Shown: positions 51,105-61,010 of the stretch, in pieces | Position numbering within the stretch: position 1 is the first letter of the stretch | Layout: the number at the start of each line of letters is the position of its first letter | Assembly: GCF_004114695.1 (NCBI RefSeq) | Contig: NZ_CP035310.1 | Span: 2,215,501-2,279,500 of the forward strand | Origin: Erythrobacter sp. HKB08 | GTDB taxonomy: Bacteria > Pseudomonadota > Alphaproteobacteria > Sphingomonadales > Sphingomonadaceae | Reading direction: 5' to 3' | Length of the DNA: 64,000 nucleotides | Notes under the pieces: model-generated | The model's input: the letters and a program-made list of their open reading frames with translations, nothing else | Databases searched by the model: none | Told to the model about the DNA's origin: nothing | Translations under genes and position numbers: made by a program

Positions 51105-52163
51105 TTAGCCGAGAAGTTCCTGTTCGAGCTTCTTGGCCATTTCTTCGATGTTCTCCGGCGGCCAGCCCGGGATATCCATCCCGAGGCGCAGACCCATGCT
51201 GGAGAGGACTTCCTTGATCTCGTTGAGCGACTTGCGGCCGAAGTTCGGTGTACGCAGCATCTCGGCTTCGGTCTTCTGGACCAGGTCGCCGATGTAGATG
51301 ATGTTGTCGTTCTTGAGGCAGTTGGCCGAACGGACCGACAGTTCCAGCTCGTCGACCTTCTTGAGAAGGTAGCGGTTGAGCTGGTTGGCGTCGCTTTCTT
51401 CCGGCTGCGCGGCCTGGCCGATCATGGCCGAGCTCGGCTGCGGGATACCGTCTTCGAAGTGGACGAAGAGGGTCAGCTGGTCCTGCAGGATGCGCGCGGC
51501 ATAGGCCACCGCGTCTTCCGGCGTAACGGTGCCGTCGGTTTCGACGGTCAGCGACAGCTTGTCGTAGTCCAGTTCCTGGCCGACGCGGGCGTTCTCGACC
51601 TTGTAGCTCACCTGGCGAACCGGCGAGTAAAGCGAGTCGACCGGGATAAGGCCGATCGGCGCGTCTGCCGGACGGTTCTGGACAGCCGGGACGTAGCCTT
51701 TGCCGACGTCTGCGGTCAGTTCCATGTTGAGGTTCGCACCTTCGTCGAGGTGGCAGATCACGAGATCCTTGTTCATCACCTCGATGTCGCCGGTCACGGC
51801 GATGTCACCGGCGGTGACTTCGGCCGGGCCGGTCGCGGAAAGCTGCAGACGCTTGGCGCCTTCGCCTTCCATCTTGAGGGCAATCTGCTTCACGTTGAGG
51901 ACGATGTCGGTCACGTCCTCGCGCACGCCGGCGAGCGAGCTGAACTCGTGCAGCACGTTCTCGATCTTGATCGACGTGATCGCGGCACCCTGGAGCGACG
52001 AAAGCAGAACGCGGCGCAGCGCGTTGCCGAGCGTCAGGCCGTAGCCGCGCTCGAGCGGTTCTGCGACGAAGGTTGCCTTGCGGCTCTTGTCGCCACCGGC
52101 TTCCTTGATGTCGAGGGTGTTGGGTTTCTTAAGTTCCTGCCAGTTCTTGGTATTGACGGACAT
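51105..52163 (-). CDS. rpoA: DNA-directed RNA polymerase subunit alpha
   Basis: A 352-residue subunit. The N-terminal assembly domain includes [22 protein letters not shown]; the C-terminal domain (from about residue 270) includes [16 protein letters not shown] and [16 protein letters not shown], which bind UP elements and activators. Standard length for alphaproteobacteria. Confidence 0.99.
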   Translation of the reverse strand: MSVNTKNWQELKKPNTLDIKEAGGDKSRKATFVAEPLERGYGLTLGNALRRVLLSSLQGAAITSIKIENVLHEFSSLAGVREDVTDIVLNVKQIALKMEGEGAKRLQLSATGPAEVTAGDIAVTGDIEVMNKDLVICHLDEGANLNMELTADVGKGYVPAVQNRPADAPIGLIPVDSLYSPVRQVSYKVENARVGQELDYDKLSLTVETDGTVTPEDAVAYAARILQDQLTLFVHFEDGIPQPSSAMIGQAAQPEESDANQLNRYLLKKVDELELSVRSANCLKNDNIIYIGDLVQKTEAEMLRTPNFGRKSLNEIKEVLSSMGLRLGMDIPGWPPENIEEMAKKLEQELLG

Positions 52164-52191
52164 GGATTTCCCCTGGGACTAGATGCGGGCA

Positions 52192-52224
52192 GGACCGGCA
52201 GCGCCTTGTGAGCGCGTCCGGTCC
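52192..52224 (-). other. intercistronic hairpin between rpsK and rpoA
   Basis: GGACCGG (52192-52198) pairs with CCGGTCC (52218-52224), with an inner GCGC/GCGC stem. Lies in the 104-base gap upstream of rpoA, without a T-run. Confidence 0.4.
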
Positions 52225-52267
52225 GAGGAATGTCGGCGACCCCGAAGGGCCGCCAGGCAGGTTCGGA

Positions 52268-52657
52268 TCAGACGCGGCGCCGCTTCGAAGGCCGCACGCC
52301 GTTGTGCGGGATCGGCGTCACGTCACGGATCGACGTGATGTTGAAGCCGACTGCAGCGAGACCACGCAGCGCGCTCTCACGACCCGAGCCCGGGCCCTTC
52401 ACTTCGACTTCGAGGGTGCGAACACCGTGTTCCGCAGCCTTCTTGCCGGCATCGTCTGCAGCGACCTGCGCGGCATACGGCGTCGACTTGCGGCTACCCT
52501 TGAAGCCCATCATGCCGGCGCTGGACCAGCTGATCGCATTGCCCTGCGCATCGGTGATGGTGATCATGGTGTTGTTGAAGCTGGCGTTGATGTGCGCCAC
52601 GCCGCTGGTGATGTTCTTCTTGTCACGGCGCCTGATCTTGGCGGGTTCGCGTGCCAT
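52268..52657 (-). CDS. rpsK: 30S ribosomal protein S11
   Basis: A 129-residue small-subunit platform protein. [22 protein letters not shown] and the C-terminal [20 protein letters not shown] are diagnostic. Second gene of the alpha operon. Confidence 0.99.
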   Translation of the reverse strand: MAREPAKIRRRDKKNITSGVAHINASFNNTMITITDAQGNAISWSSAGMMGFKGSRKSTPYAAQVAADDAGKKAAEHGVRTLEVEVKGPGSGRESALRGLAAVGFNITSIRDVTPIPHNGVRPSKRRRV

Positions 52658-52716
52658 TTCTCGTATTCCTTTTTTTGCGGACGAAGGAAAAAGCCTGAAG
52701 GTCTCTAGGACCCGGC

Positions 52717-53085
52717 TTACTTCTTCTTCCCGGCGATCGGCTTGGCCTTGCCCTTGCGGGTACGGGCGTTCGTGTGCGTGCGCTGACCGCGAACGGGCAG
52801 GCCGTTACGGTGACGCAGGCCGCGATAGGACTTGAGGTCCATCAGGCGCTTGATGTTCATCGCGGTTTCACGACGAAGGTCGCCTTCGACCGTGTGGTCA
52901 CTGTCGATCGTTTCACGAATGCGCAGGACTTCCTCGTCGGACAGGTCCTGGACACGGCGGGTGTGATCGATGCCAAGCTTGTTGGCGATCTCGACGGCCG
53001 TCGTGCGGCCAATACCGTGAATGTAGGTCAGCGCGATGATAACGCGCTTGTTGGTGGGGAGGTTTACCCCGGCAATACGAGCCAC
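52717..53085 (-). CDS. rpsM: 30S ribosomal protein S13
   Basis: A 122-residue head protein of the small subunit contacting tRNA and L5. [26 protein letters not shown] and [25 protein letters not shown] are diagnostic. First gene of the alpha operon here, with a 260-base leader and its own promoter. rpmJ and a short secY-rpsM junction are absent, and rpsD does not follow rpsK. Confidence 0.99.
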   Translation of the reverse strand: MARIAGVNLPTNKRVIIALTYIHGIGRTTAVEIANKLGIDHTRRVQDLSDEEVLRIRETIDSDHTVEGDLRRETAMNIKRLMDLKSYRGLRHRNGLPVRGQRTHTNARTRKGKAKPIAGKKK

Positions 53086-53315
53086 TTACTTCTCCATGCT
53101 CCACAGGGATTTACGCCGTTTCGCCGACTGGCAAAGGGACGCACCCCTATCTCATCGCTCAATTCAATCGACCGCTCCGGCGCCGCTACGGCAAAAAGCC
53201 CGGATGGCGCGCATCATTGGCTGCCGCCTGCCGGACTTCTCCGAAATTGTCGAATGAATGGCGCGCTTACGGTGATTCGCCTCTCAGGTCAACAGGCGAC
53301 GCGCGCAACAAGCGA

Positions 53316-53335
53316 CGCCGCCCATATGGGTGGCG
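53316..53335 (-). other. near-perfect palindrome in the rpsM leader
   Basis: CGCCGCCC-ATAT-GGGTGGCG with a single wobble pair, located about 10-30 bases after the predicted transcription start of rpsM. It would form a hairpin with an AUAU loop in the leader and could take part in autogenous control of the operon. Confidence 0.4.
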
Positions 53336-53352
53336 CACCGTGCAATGCAACT

Positions 53353-53380
53353 ATCCTACACGAGCCGGGCGGCTTGTCAA
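53353..53380 (-). promoter_or_regulatory. predicted housekeeping promoter of rpsM-rpsK-rpoA-rplQ
   Basis: On the minus strand TTGACA (53380-53375), a 16-base spacer and TAGGAT (53358-53353). Matches the sigma-70-type consensus well, placing the start near 53346 in the only long gap upstream of rpsM. The gap 53086-53419 holds no gene. Confidence 0.7.
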
Positions 53381-53419
53381 AATAGCTCGCACCCACACGG
53401 CGCGCCGGAATGTGGACGA

Positions 53420-54781
53420 TCAGACGACGCCGAAGGCCAGCATGGCGTCGGCGACCTTCTTGAAGCCGGCGATATTCGCGCCCTTCACGTAGTCGACATA
53501 GCCGCCGTCCTGCTCGCCATATTCGACGCACTTGCCGTGGATGCCCTCCATCAGCTCGGTCAGCATTTCACCGAGCCGTTCGTGGTTCCAGCTGATGCGC
53601 TCTGAGTTCTGGCTCATCTCGAGGCCGGAGACCGCGACACCGCCGGCATTCGCCGCCTTGCCCGGGCCGTAGAGGATCTTCGCATCGTGGAAGACCTTCA
53701 CCCCCTCGAGCGTCGTCGGCATGTTCGCGCCTTCCGATACTCCGATCACGCCGTTGGCGACCAGAGCCTTCGCCTCGTCCTCGTTGAGCTCGTTCTGCGT
53801 CGCACACGGCAGCGCCAGGTCGCACGAGACGTCCCAGGGGCGCTTGCCTTCGTGGAAGGTCGCATTGGTGAAGTGGTCGGCATATTCACTGATCCGCCCG
53901 CGCTTCACGTTCTTGAGCTGCTTCACCCAGTCGATCTTCTCCTGGTCGAACCCGTCGGGATCGTGAATGAAACCGCCGCTGTCAGACAGGGTCAGGACCT
54001 TGCCGCCGAGCTGGGTGATCTTCTCGGCCGCATGGGTCGCGACATTGCCCGAGCCGGAAATGACCGCCGTCTTCCCCTCGATGTCATCGCCTTTGTGCTT
54101 GAGCATGTTCTGCAGGAAGTAGACCGCGCCGTAGCCGGTCGCTTCAGGCCGCATCTGCGAGCCGCCATATTCCGTCGCCTTGCCCGTGAGCACGCCTTCC
54201 CAGCGGTTGGTGATGCGCTTGTACTGGCCGAACATGTAACCGATTTCGCGCGCGCCCACGCCGATGTCGCCTGCCGGCACGTCGGTATCCGGGCCGATAT
54301 GGCGATAGAGTTCGGTCATGAAGCTCTGGCAGAAGCGCATGACCTCGCTGTCGCTCTTGCCCTTGGGGTTGAAGTTCGCCCCGCCCTTGCCGCCGCCCAT
54401 CGGCAGGCCGGTGAGCGAGTTCTTGAAGGTCTGCTCGAAGGCGAGGAATTTCAGGACGCTTTCGTTCACGCTCGGGTGGAAGCGGATGCCGCCCTTGTAG
54501 GGGCCGATGGCGTTGTTGTTCTGGACGCGCCAACCGCGCTGGACGCGGATGTTGTGGTTGTCGTCTTCCCAGCACACGCGGAACGAGACCACGCGGTCGG
54601 GCTCGGCGATGCGGCGCAGGATCTGCGCTTCGTGGTATTCTTCCTTGTCCTCGATGAAGTCGAAAATGTCCTGCGCAACCTCGTGCACGGCCTGGATGAA
54701 TTCATCCTGGCCCGGATTGCGCTTCTTAACGCCTTCCATGAACTGGTTGAGATCGACGTGACGGTCGTAGACTGAAGCCAT
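53420..54781 (-). CDS. gdhA: NADP-specific glutamate dehydrogenase
   Basis: A 453-residue hexameric-type enzyme for ammonium assimilation into glutamate. The substrate site GIRFHPSVNESVLKFLAFEQ and catalytic Lys region GLPMGGGKGGANFNPKG are present, as is the nucleotide fold VISGSGNVATHAAE. ATG 54781 has AGGAGGGG upstream. Located between the adk/secY part and the alpha part of the ribosomal cluster, where it is not usually found. Confidence 0.97.
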   Translation of the reverse strand: MASVYDRHVDLNQFMEGVKKRNPGQDEFIQAVHEVAQDIFDFIEDKEEYHEAQILRRIAEPDRVVSFRVCWEDDNHNIRVQRGWRVQNNNAIGPYKGGIRFHPSVNESVLKFLAFEQTFKNSLTGLPMGGGKGGANFNPKGKSDSEVMRFCQSFMTELYRHIGPDTDVPAGDIGVGAREIGYMFGQYKRITNRWEGVLTGKATEYGGSQMRPEATGYGAVYFLQNMLKHKGDDIEGKTAVISGSGNVATHAAEKITQLGGKVLTLSDSGGFIHDPDGFDQEKIDWVKQLKNVKRGRISEYADHFTNATFHEGKRPWDVSCDLALPCATQNELNEDEAKALVANGVIGVSEGANMPTTLEGVKVFHDAKILYGPGKAANAGGVAVSGLEMSQNSERISWNHERLGEMLTELMEGIHGKCVEYGEQDGGYVDYVKGANIAGFKKVADAMLAFGVV

Positions 54782-54949
54782 GGGTCCCCTCCTGAGCTGG
54801 CGGGAGGGACTTCGCCCCTGCCCCGCAAGATTGTCAGCGACCACTAGCGCGTCATGTATCGCGGTCGGTTTTCCGACTCGCGCCTATGTGCATGGGCGGC
54901 ACCCTAGCGACGAATGCCGCCATGCCAAAGGCCAAGTTTCTCCAAGCGC

Positions 54950-55630
54950 TTACTCGATATCGCCGAACGCTTCGTCGACCGACTCGCGTTCCGGAGCATC
55001 CTCTTCAGCCTCTTCCTCGGCAGCTTCGCTCTCTTCCGGAGCCTCTTCAGCCTTGTCCTCGGCAGGCTTCTTCGGCTCGTCGACGCGGCCGAGCAACTCC
55101 GCGAGATGCGAGAGCTGCTGGCTCATCACCCCGTCGACCGCACGCGCGATCACCGGGGTTTCGAAGCGCATGTAGCCACCCACGACATATTCGAAGACGA
55201 TCACCGTGCCCTCTTTCGATTCCGAAAGCGCAATGGTGAGAACGCCATCGACCGGCTCGCTCTGGAGCGGGCCCAGGCCGCCGCGCATGCGCAGGACATT
55301 GTCGGGCGAGGCGTGGATGACGGTCATGTGCTCGACGCTGCCGGCGAGGCCGACTTCGTCGCGCTTTTCATCGGCGGGGATACGTTCGCAGAAACAGCCG
55401 CCACCCTGCGGGGTGATCGACATGTTTTCCGCATCGCCGCTCCAGGTGTGGGCATCGTCCCACCACTCGCCAGGCGAAATCAGCTTGAGCCAGGTTTCGC
55501 GCAGGTCGGCGGAAACGACCGCCCGGTCGCGCGTGACGAAGCTGCCGTTGCCTTGCGCGACGACTTCCGCCTGCGCCGGTGCGGAGACGGCAAGTGCCAG
55601 CACTGCGGCCGGTACGATGGATTTGAGCAT
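54950..55630 (-). CDS. exported SRPBCC-like protein with acidic tail
   Basis: A 226-residue protein with a signal peptide (MLKSIVPAAVLALAVSAPAQA). The middle part, ADLRETWLKLISPGEWWDDAHTWSG and VIVFEYVVGGYM, resembles the START/SRPBCC lipid- or ligand-binding fold. The last 45 residues are almost entirely Glu/Ala/Asp/Ser. Ligand unknown. ATG 55630 has AAGGGA upstream. Confidence 0.75.
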   Translation of the reverse strand: MLKSIVPAAVLALAVSAPAQAEVVAQGNGSFVTRDRAVVSADLRETWLKLISPGEWWDDAHTWSGDAENMSITPQGGGCFCERIPADEKRDEVGLAGSVEHMTVIHASPDNVLRMRGGLGPLQSEPVDGVLTIALSESKEGTVIVFEYVVGGYMRFETPVIARAVDGVMSQQLSHLAELLGRVDEPKKPAEDKAEEAPEESEAAEEEAEEDAPERESVDEAFGDIE

Positions 55631-55693
55631 TTCGATCCCTTTCCTTGGCCGCACCTATTCCACGTGAGGGGCGGCTTGGAAAGGGTCGAGATT

Positions 55694-56341
55694 TCAGGAA
55701 GCGAGGATAGCTTCGATCGCCTTGGTCACGTCCTCGATCGCGGCCATGCCGTCGACCCGGCGGACGATACCGCGATCTTCGTAGAAGGGCAGGATCGGCG
55801 CGGTCTTGGCGCGATATTCCTGCATCCGCTTGCGAACGGTTTCCTCGTTATCGTCGGGACGACGCTTGAACTCGGTCGAACCGCACTTGTCGCACACGCC
55901 CTCTTTCTCGGGGAGCTTGTAGCGATCGTGATAGCCCTCACCGCAATTGGCGCAGGTGAAGCGGCCGGTGATGCGATCGACCAGCGCGTCCTCATCGACC
56001 TGAAGCTCGATCACGTAGTCCAGCTTGCGGCCGTTCTTTTCGAGAATGCCGTCGAGCGATTCAGCCTGTGCGGCGGTGCGCGGGTAGCCGTCGAAGATCG
56101 CGCCGACATCGTCGCCCATGGCGGCAAGTTCGGCATCGATCAGCGCGGAGACGATCTCGTCGGAAACAAGCTCGCCGCGCTCCATCACTGCCTTGGCACG
56201 CAGGCCGACCTCGCTCTGCGCCTTGACTGCGGCGCGAAGCATGTCGCCGGTCGAGAGCTGGCGCATGCCATGATGCTCTACGAGATTGGCTGACTGCGTA
56301 CCCTTGCCCGCACCCGGCGGACCCAACAGGATGATGTTCAC
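55694..56341 (-). CDS. adk: adenylate kinase
   Basis: A 215-residue enzyme balancing ATP, ADP and AMP. P-loop LGPPGAGKGTQ, AMP site STGDMLRAA, and a LID with four cysteines in CANC...CDKC that should bind zinc. Start is GTG 56341 (GGGGG upstream); the upstream frame is unrelated. Follows secY by 31 bases, the usual spc-operon order. Confidence 0.97.
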   Translation of the reverse strand: MNIILLGPPGAGKGTQSANLVEHHGMRQLSTGDMLRAAVKAQSEVGLRAKAVMERGELVSDEIVSALIDAELAAMGDDVGAIFDGYPRTAAQAESLDGILEKNGRKLDYVIELQVDEDALVDRITGRFTCANCGEGYHDRYKLPEKEGVCDKCGSTEFKRRPDDNEETVRKRMQEYRAKTAPILPFYEDRGIVRRVDGMAAIEDVTKAIEAILAS

Positions 56342-56372
56342 GAGCAATACCCCCTTGGTGCCGCCGTGCGGA

Positions 56373-57737
56373 TCAACGCATGCGGCCCTTGAGTTTGGCC
56401 TTCTTGATGAGGTCACCATACTGGTGCGCGAGAAGATGCGACTGGATCTGGCTGATCGTATCCACAGTCACGTTCACGACGATCAGCAGGCTGGTGCCGC
56501 CGAGGAAGATCGGAACGCCGAGCTGGCCGATCGCCCATTCGGGGATGATGCAGACCAGCGTGAGATAGATCGCGCCAACCACCGTGATGCGGGTCAGGAC
56601 GTAATCCAGATAGTCGGCGGTGCGCTTGCCCGGGCGGATGCCGGGGATGAAGCCGCCGTTCTTCTTCAGGTTCTCGGCCGTGTCTTCCGGGTTGAAGACG
56701 ACAGCGGTGTAGAAGAAGCAGAAGAAGATGATGCCGATGGCGTAGAGCGCGAGGTAGAGCGGCTGGCCCTGCCCGAGGTACTGCAGCATCTGCTGCAGGA
56801 ACGCGCCGCCGCTGCTGTCGGTATCGAGCGAATTGCCCGCGAACTGCGTGATCGTCAGCGGCAGCAGGAGCAGCGAGCTGGCGAAGATCGGCGGAATGAC
56901 GCCTGCGGTGTTGAGCTTGAGCGGCAGGTGCGAACGGTCGGCTTGCATCATCCCGCGGGCCGTGGCGCGCTTGGGATACTGGATCAGCAGGCGGCGCTGG
57001 GCGCGCTCGAAGAAGCAGATGATGAGGATCAGGATCACCACCATCGCGATGAAGGCAGCTATCACCGGTGCCGTGATGTTACCCGTGCGGCCGCCTTCGA
57101 ACAGGTTCGAGGCGAAGGTCGGGAACTGGGCGACGATGCCCGCCATGATGATCAGCGAAACACCGTTGCCGATGCCGCGGCTGGTGATCTGCTCGCCCAG
57201 CCACAGGAGGAACATGGTGCCGCCGATGAGGCTGATGACCGCAACGATACGGAACATCACGCCCGGGTCGACGACCGCCTGCAGGCCATTGGCCGCGGCG
57301 AAACTTTCGAGGCCCGATGCGAGAAACCAGCCCTGGATCGCGCACAGGAAGACCGTGCCGTAACGGGTGTACTGGTTCAGTTTCTGGCGCCCGGTGGCGC
57401 CTTCCTTCTTCAGCGCGGCGAGCGTCGGGTGGAGCGAAGCCGCCAGCTGGATCACGATCGAGGCCGTGATGTAGGGCATGACGCCGAGCGCGATGAGGCT
57501 CATGCGCTCGAGGCTGCCGCCCGTGAAGGTGTTGAACATGTCGAGGATGCCGCCGCGTGCCTGGTCCGTCAGGTTCTGCAGCGCGGCCGGGTTGACGCCC
57601 GGGAGCGGCACGAAGCTCAGGAAGCGGAAGACGATCAGCGCACCGATGGTGAACCAGATACGGTTCTTGAGCTCGGTCGCTTTCGAGAAGTTGGCGAAGC
57701 TGAGATTGCTCGCAAGATTATCGGCGCGTGATGCCAT
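56373..57737 (-). CDS. secY: protein translocase subunit SecY
   Basis: A 454-residue, ten-helix channel of the Sec translocon. The plug/first-helix region FRFLSFVPLPGVNP, the cytoplasmic loop VNKxx-type ERAQRRLLIQYPKR and the FIPGIRPGKRTADYLDYVLTRIT segment, which contacts SecA and the ribosome, are present. Separated from rplO by a strong hairpin. Confidence 0.98.
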   Translation of the reverse strand: MASRADNLASNLSFANFSKATELKNRIWFTIGALIVFRFLSFVPLPGVNPAALQNLTDQARGGILDMFNTFTGGSLERMSLIALGVMPYITASIVIQLAASLHPTLAALKKEGATGRQKLNQYTRYGTVFLCAIQGWFLASGLESFAAANGLQAVVDPGVMFRIVAVISLIGGTMFLLWLGEQITSRGIGNGVSLIIMAGIVAQFPTFASNLFEGGRTGNITAPVIAAFIAMVVILILIICFFERAQRRLLIQYPKRATARGMMQADRSHLPLKLNTAGVIPPIFASSLLLLPLTITQFAGNSLDTDSSGGAFLQQMLQYLGQGQPLYLALYAIGIIFFCFFYTAVVFNPEDTAENLKKNGGFIPGIRPGKRTADYLDYVLTRITVVGAIYLTLVCIIPEWAIGQLGVPIFLGGTSLLIVVNVTVDTISQIQSHLLAHQYGDLIKKAKLKGRMR

Positions 57738-57793
57738 GGGAAGTTCTTGAATCCTGATGTGGCGCCGGTCCCTCCCGGCTCAGGCAAGATAAA

Positions 57794-57832
57794 TAGGGAG
57801 CGGAGGTTCGATTGTCGAACCCCCGCTCCCTA
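57794..57832 (-). terminator. strong intercistronic hairpin between rplO and secY
   Basis: An 18-pair stem (57794-57811 with 57815-57832) and three-base loop. The only imperfection is an A-C mismatch on the plus strand that is a G-U pair on the minus transcript, and TATTTAT follows on the minus strand. Probably attenuates transcription into secY-adk. Confidence 0.65.
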
Positions 57833-57842
57833 ATTTTACCGT

Positions 57843-58328
57843 TTAGTCGGCTTTTTCGGCCGTTTTCTTCGGCGCGGTCACTTCGACCGAACCGCCAGCC
57901 TTTTCGACCGCTTCGATCGCACCCTTCGATGCGCCGGCGACGACGAACTTGACCTTGGCCTTCAGTTCGCCCTTGCCCAGCAGGCGGACGCCGTCCTTGC
58001 CGCCACGGGCGAGGCCGGCAGCCTTGAGGGCCGCGTGGTCGATGTCCTTCTTCGCATCGAGCTTCTTCGCGTCGATGAACTTCTGAACCATGCCGATGTT
58101 CACTTCGGCAAAGTCCTTGCCGAACGGATTGTTGAAGCCGCGCTTCGGAAGACGCATGTGAAGCGGCATCTGGCCGCCTTCGAAGCCCTTGATGGCAACG
58201 CCCGAGCGGCTCTTCTGACCCTTCTGGCCACGGCCACCGGTCTTGCCCTTGCCCGAGCCGATACCACGGCCGATGCGCATGCGACCCTTGCGGGCGCCTT
58301 CGTTGTCACGGATGTCGTTGAGTTTCAT
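57843..58328 (-). CDS. rplO: 50S ribosomal protein L15
   Basis: A 161-residue protein. [22 protein letters not shown] with the [20 protein letters not shown] loop is the diagnostic start; a Lys-rich C-terminus ([10 protein letters not shown]) follows. ATG 58328; the longer open frame upstream is not part of the family. Confidence 0.98.
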   Translation of the reverse strand: MKLNDIRDNEGARKGRMRIGRGIGSGKGKTGGRGQKGQKSRSGVAIKGFEGGQMPLHMRLPKRGFNNPFGKDFAEVNIGMVQKFIDAKKLDAKKDIDHAALKAAGLARGGKDGVRLLGKGELKAKVKFVVAGASKGAIEAVEKAGGSVEVTAPKKTAEKAD

Positions 58329-58367
58329 AGTGTGCACTCGCTTTCGCTTTGTTTCGCGCTGAAATGG

Positions 58368-58396
58368 AAGCGGCCCGGTAACGAACCGGACCGCTT
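58368..58396 (-). other. intercistronic hairpin between rpmD and rplO
   Basis: AAGCGG and CCGGT pair with ACCGG and CCGCTT around a five-base loop; the single interruption is C-A on plus but U-G on the minus transcript. No T-run. Confidence 0.45.
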
Positions 58397-58407
58397 CGGT
58401 AAAGTGA

Positions 58408-58593
58408 TTAGTCGATGATCTCGACGAGATGCGGGATCTTTGCGACCGCGCCACGCACTTCCGGCGTGTCCTGGCGTTCGACGACCTTGTGCATCTTGTT
58501 GAGACCCAGGCCGATCAGGATCTTGCGCTGGCTTTCCGGCCGACGCAGGGGCGATCCGACCTGCTTGAGCTTGATGGTTTCTTTCTTCGCCAT
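58408..58593 (-). CDS. rpmD: 50S ribosomal protein L30
   Basis: A 61-residue protein: [20 protein letters not shown], then [20 protein letters not shown], the universal L30 core. Four bases separate it from rpsE. Confidence 0.98.
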   Translation of the reverse strand: MAKKETIKLKQVGSPLRRPESQRKILIGLGLNKMHKVVERQDTPEVRGAVAKIPHLVEIID

Positions 58594-58597
58594 CGTC

Positions 58598-59389
58598 TTA
58601 CTCCGTTACGGCAGCAGCTTCAGCTTCCGCCTCGGCTTCGCTGGCGCCACCGCGACCGAGCAGGTCGGCGACCTTCTTGCCGCGACGCTGCGCAACCGAC
58701 TTCGGCGACGACTGGTTCTGCAGCGCGTCGAAGGTGGCGCGGATCATGTTGTAGGGGTTCGACGTACCGACCGACTTGGTCACGACGTCGGCAACGCCCA
58801 GGCTCTCGAACACTGCACGCATCGGACCACCGGCGATGATGCCGGTACCCGGAGGTGCGGTGCGGACGGTGACCTTGCCGGCACCGAAACGACCCTTGCC
58901 GTCGTGGTGCAGCGTGCGACCTTCCTTGAGCGGGACGCGGATCATCTTCTTGCGCGCAGCAGCGGTAGCCTTGGTGATGGCTTCCGGAACTTCGCGAGCC
59001 TTGCCGTGGCCGAAGCCGACGCGGCCCGAGCCGTCACCGACGACAACCAGAGCTGCAAAGCCGAAACGCTTACCGCCCTTAACGGTCTTCGAGACGCGGT
59101 TGATGTGAACCAGCTTCTCGATGATGCCGTCGTCTTCTTCCTCGCGGCGACCACGACCACCGTCGCGGCCACGACCGCGGCCACGGCCACGGTTGTCACC
59201 ACCGTCACGGCCGCCACGGCCACGACGCTGCTGCGGCTTGCCTTCGTCGCCCTGGGCAGCCGACTGGTTGTCGGCAGCTTCGGACGGCGTGTCGGCAACA
59301 GCCGGCTCTTCGTGCGTCACAGCGTGCTCGGTTTCAGCGGTAGCGACCTTCTGTTCTTCGGTCGCTTCGGTTTTCTTTTCGTCTGCCAT
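58598..59389 (-). CDS. rpsE: 30S ribosomal protein S5 with N-terminal extension
   Basis: A 263-residue S5, about 76 residues longer at the N-terminus than the E. coli protein. Core from about residue 87: [33 protein letters not shown] and [13 protein letters not shown]. The extension has an acidic half (residues 1-50, Glu/Thr/Ala) and an Arg/Gly-rich half with [10 protein letters not shown] (residues 54-80). Such a tail could reach RNA near the mRNA entry. Confidence 0.97.
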   Translation of the reverse strand: MADEKKTEATEEQKVATAETEHAVTHEEPAVADTPSEAADNQSAAQGDEGKPQQRRGRGGRDGGDNRGRGRGRGRDGGRGRREEEDDGIIEKLVHINRVSKTVKGGKRFGFAALVVVGDGSGRVGFGHGKAREVPEAITKATAAARKKMIRVPLKEGRTLHHDGKGRFGAGKVTVRTAPPGTGIIAGGPMRAVFESLGVADVVTKSVGTSNPYNMIRATFDALQNQSSPKSVAQRRGKKVADLLGRGGASEAEAEAEAAAVTE

Positions 59390-59391
59390 TA

Positions 59392-59736
59392 TCAGAACTC
59401 CAGCCCGCCTTCGCGGGCGGCATCGGCCAGCGCCTTCACGCGGCCATGGTAGAGGAACCCGCCGCGGTCGAACACGACAGTGGTGACGCCAGCCTTCTTG
59501 GCTGCCGCGGCGATGTCCTTGCCGACCTTGGCTGCGGCTTCGACGTTACCGCCGGCACTCTTGCTGCCCAGCGTCGAGGCAGCGGCCACGGTGCGGCCTT
59601 CTGCGTCGTCAATGATCTGGGCATAGATGTGCTGGCCGGTGCGGTGGACCGACAGGCGCGGCTTGCTGCCGGCGTGCTTGCGCAGAGCCGTGCGGACACG
59701 GCGACGGCGGCGTTCGAACAGGGAAAGCTTAGCCAT
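59392..59736 (-). CDS. rplR: 50S ribosomal protein L18
   Basis: A 114-residue 5S-rRNA-binding protein: [32 protein letters not shown] and the end [28 protein letters not shown] are diagnostic. Two bases before rpsE. Confidence 0.98.
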   Translation of the reverse strand: MAKLSLFERRRRRVRTALRKHAGSKPRLSVHRTGQHIYAQIIDDAEGRTVAAASTLGSKSAGGNVEAAAKVGKDIAAAAKKAGVTTVVFDRGGFLYHGRVKALADAAREGGLEF

Positions 59737-59737
59737 C

Positions 59738-60271
59738 TTACTTCTTCTTCCCTTCCTTGCGGAAGACGTATTCGCCCCGGTACTTGATACCCTTGCCCTT
59801 GTAGGGCTCCGGCTTGCGCCAGCGGCGGATTTCGGCGGCAAACTGGCCGACGGCCTGCTTGTCGATGCCCGAAACCTCGACAGTGGTCTGGTCGGGAGTC
59901 TTCACTTCGATGCCTTCCGGCACGTCGAGGTCAACGTCGTGGCTGTAGCCGAGCTGAAGCTTGAGCTTCTTGCCCTGCGCCTGCGCACGGTAGCCGACAC
60001 CGGTGATCTCGAGAGTCTTCGTGAAACCTTCGGTGACGCCTTCGACCAGGTTCGAGACCAGCGTGCGCTGCATGCCCCAGTAGGAACGCGCCTGCTTGGT
60101 GTCGTTGGCCGGGTTGACCTGGATCTCGTCGCCTTCGACCTTGTAGTCGATGAGGTCGGACAGACCCATGGAAAGGGTACCCTTCGGACCCTTCACGGAC
60201 AGCGTACCGTTGTCGATCTTGGCCTCGACCCCGCTCGGGATCGCGACCGGCTTTTTGCCGATGCGGCTCAT
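59738..60271 (-). CDS. rplF: 50S ribosomal protein L6
   Basis: A 177-residue protein with two similar domains: [15 protein letters not shown] at the start and the C-terminal [19 protein letters not shown] motif. Its start overlaps the rpsH stop by one base. Confidence 0.98.
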   Translation of the reverse strand: MSRIGKKPVAIPSGVEAKIDNGTLSVKGPKGTLSMGLSDLIDYKVEGDEIQVNPANDTKQARSYWGMQRTLVSNLVEGVTEGFTKTLEITGVGYRAQAQGKKLKLQLGYSHDVDLDVPEGIEVKTPDQTTVEVSGIDKQAVGQFAAEIRRWRKPEPYKGKGIKYRGEYVFRKEGKKK

Positions 60272-60666
60272 CAGAACACCTCCGCCAGCACTTCGCCGCC
60301 GACGTTCTCGGTGCGAGCTTCCGCGTCGGAAAGCACGCCCTTCGGCGTCGAGACGATGGTGATGCCGAGGCCGTTGCGCACGGTCGGAAGTTCCTTCGAA
60401 CCCGAATAGACGCGGCGGCCAGGCTTGGAGACGCGAGCGACGTGCTTGATCGCAGGTTCGCCCTCAAAATACTTCAGTTCAATCCGCAGTGCCGGGTGCT
60501 TGCCCGAAGCGTCTTCGCTGTAGCCACGGATGTAGCCTTCGCGCTGGAGCACTTCGAGGACGTTCGCACGCAGCTTGGAAGCCGGCGAAAGGACGGAGTC
60601 CTTCTTCGCCTGCTGGCCGTTGCGGATACGGGTGAGCATATCACCCAGGGGATCGGTCATTGCCAT
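60271..60666 (-). CDS. rpsH: 30S ribosomal protein S8
   Basis: A 131-residue central-domain 16S-binding protein: [22 protein letters not shown] and the C-terminal [19 protein letters not shown]. Start at 60666; a second in-frame ATG two codons later is possible. S8 is the classic repressor of the spc operon. Confidence 0.98.
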   Translation of the reverse strand: MAMTDPLGDMLTRIRNGQQAKKDSVLSPASKLRANVLEVLQREGYIRGYSEDASGKHPALRIELKYFEGEPAIKHVARVSKPGRRVYSGSKELPTVRNGLGITIVSTPKGVLSDAEARTENVGGEVLAEVF

Positions 60667-60677
60667 AATCTAGATCC

Positions 60678-60983
60678 TCACCAGCTCGACTTGGTCAGGC
60701 CCGGAATCAGGCCCTTGTTGCCGAGGTCGCGCAGCTCGATACGGTTGATGCCGAACTTGCGATAATAGCCGCGCGGGCGGCCGGTGGTGGCGCAGCGGTT
60801 GCGCACGCGGGTCGGGTTCGCGTTGCGCGGGATTTCCGCCATCTTCAGGCGCGCGATGAGACGTTCGCTCTCGTCGAGCGATTCATCATCGGCAATAGCC
60901 TTCAGACGCGCGTATTTCGCCGCGTACTTCTTCACGAGCTTCTTGCGACGCTCGTTCTTGTTGATCGAACTCAGTTTCGCCAT
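60678..60983 (-). CDS. rpsN: 30S ribosomal protein S14, zinc-independent form
   Basis: A 101-residue long form without the CxxC zinc motifs of the short S14. C-terminal [24 protein letters not shown] is diagnostic. Eleven bases before rpsH. Confidence 0.98.
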   Translation of the reverse strand: MAKLSSINKNERRKKLVKKYAAKYARLKAIADDESLDESERLIARLKMAEIPRNANPTRVRNRCATTGRPRGYYRKFGINRIELRDLGNKGLIPGLTKSSW

Positions 60984-61010
60984 TGGACTTAAGCTCTCTT
61001 CCTTAGCGGC

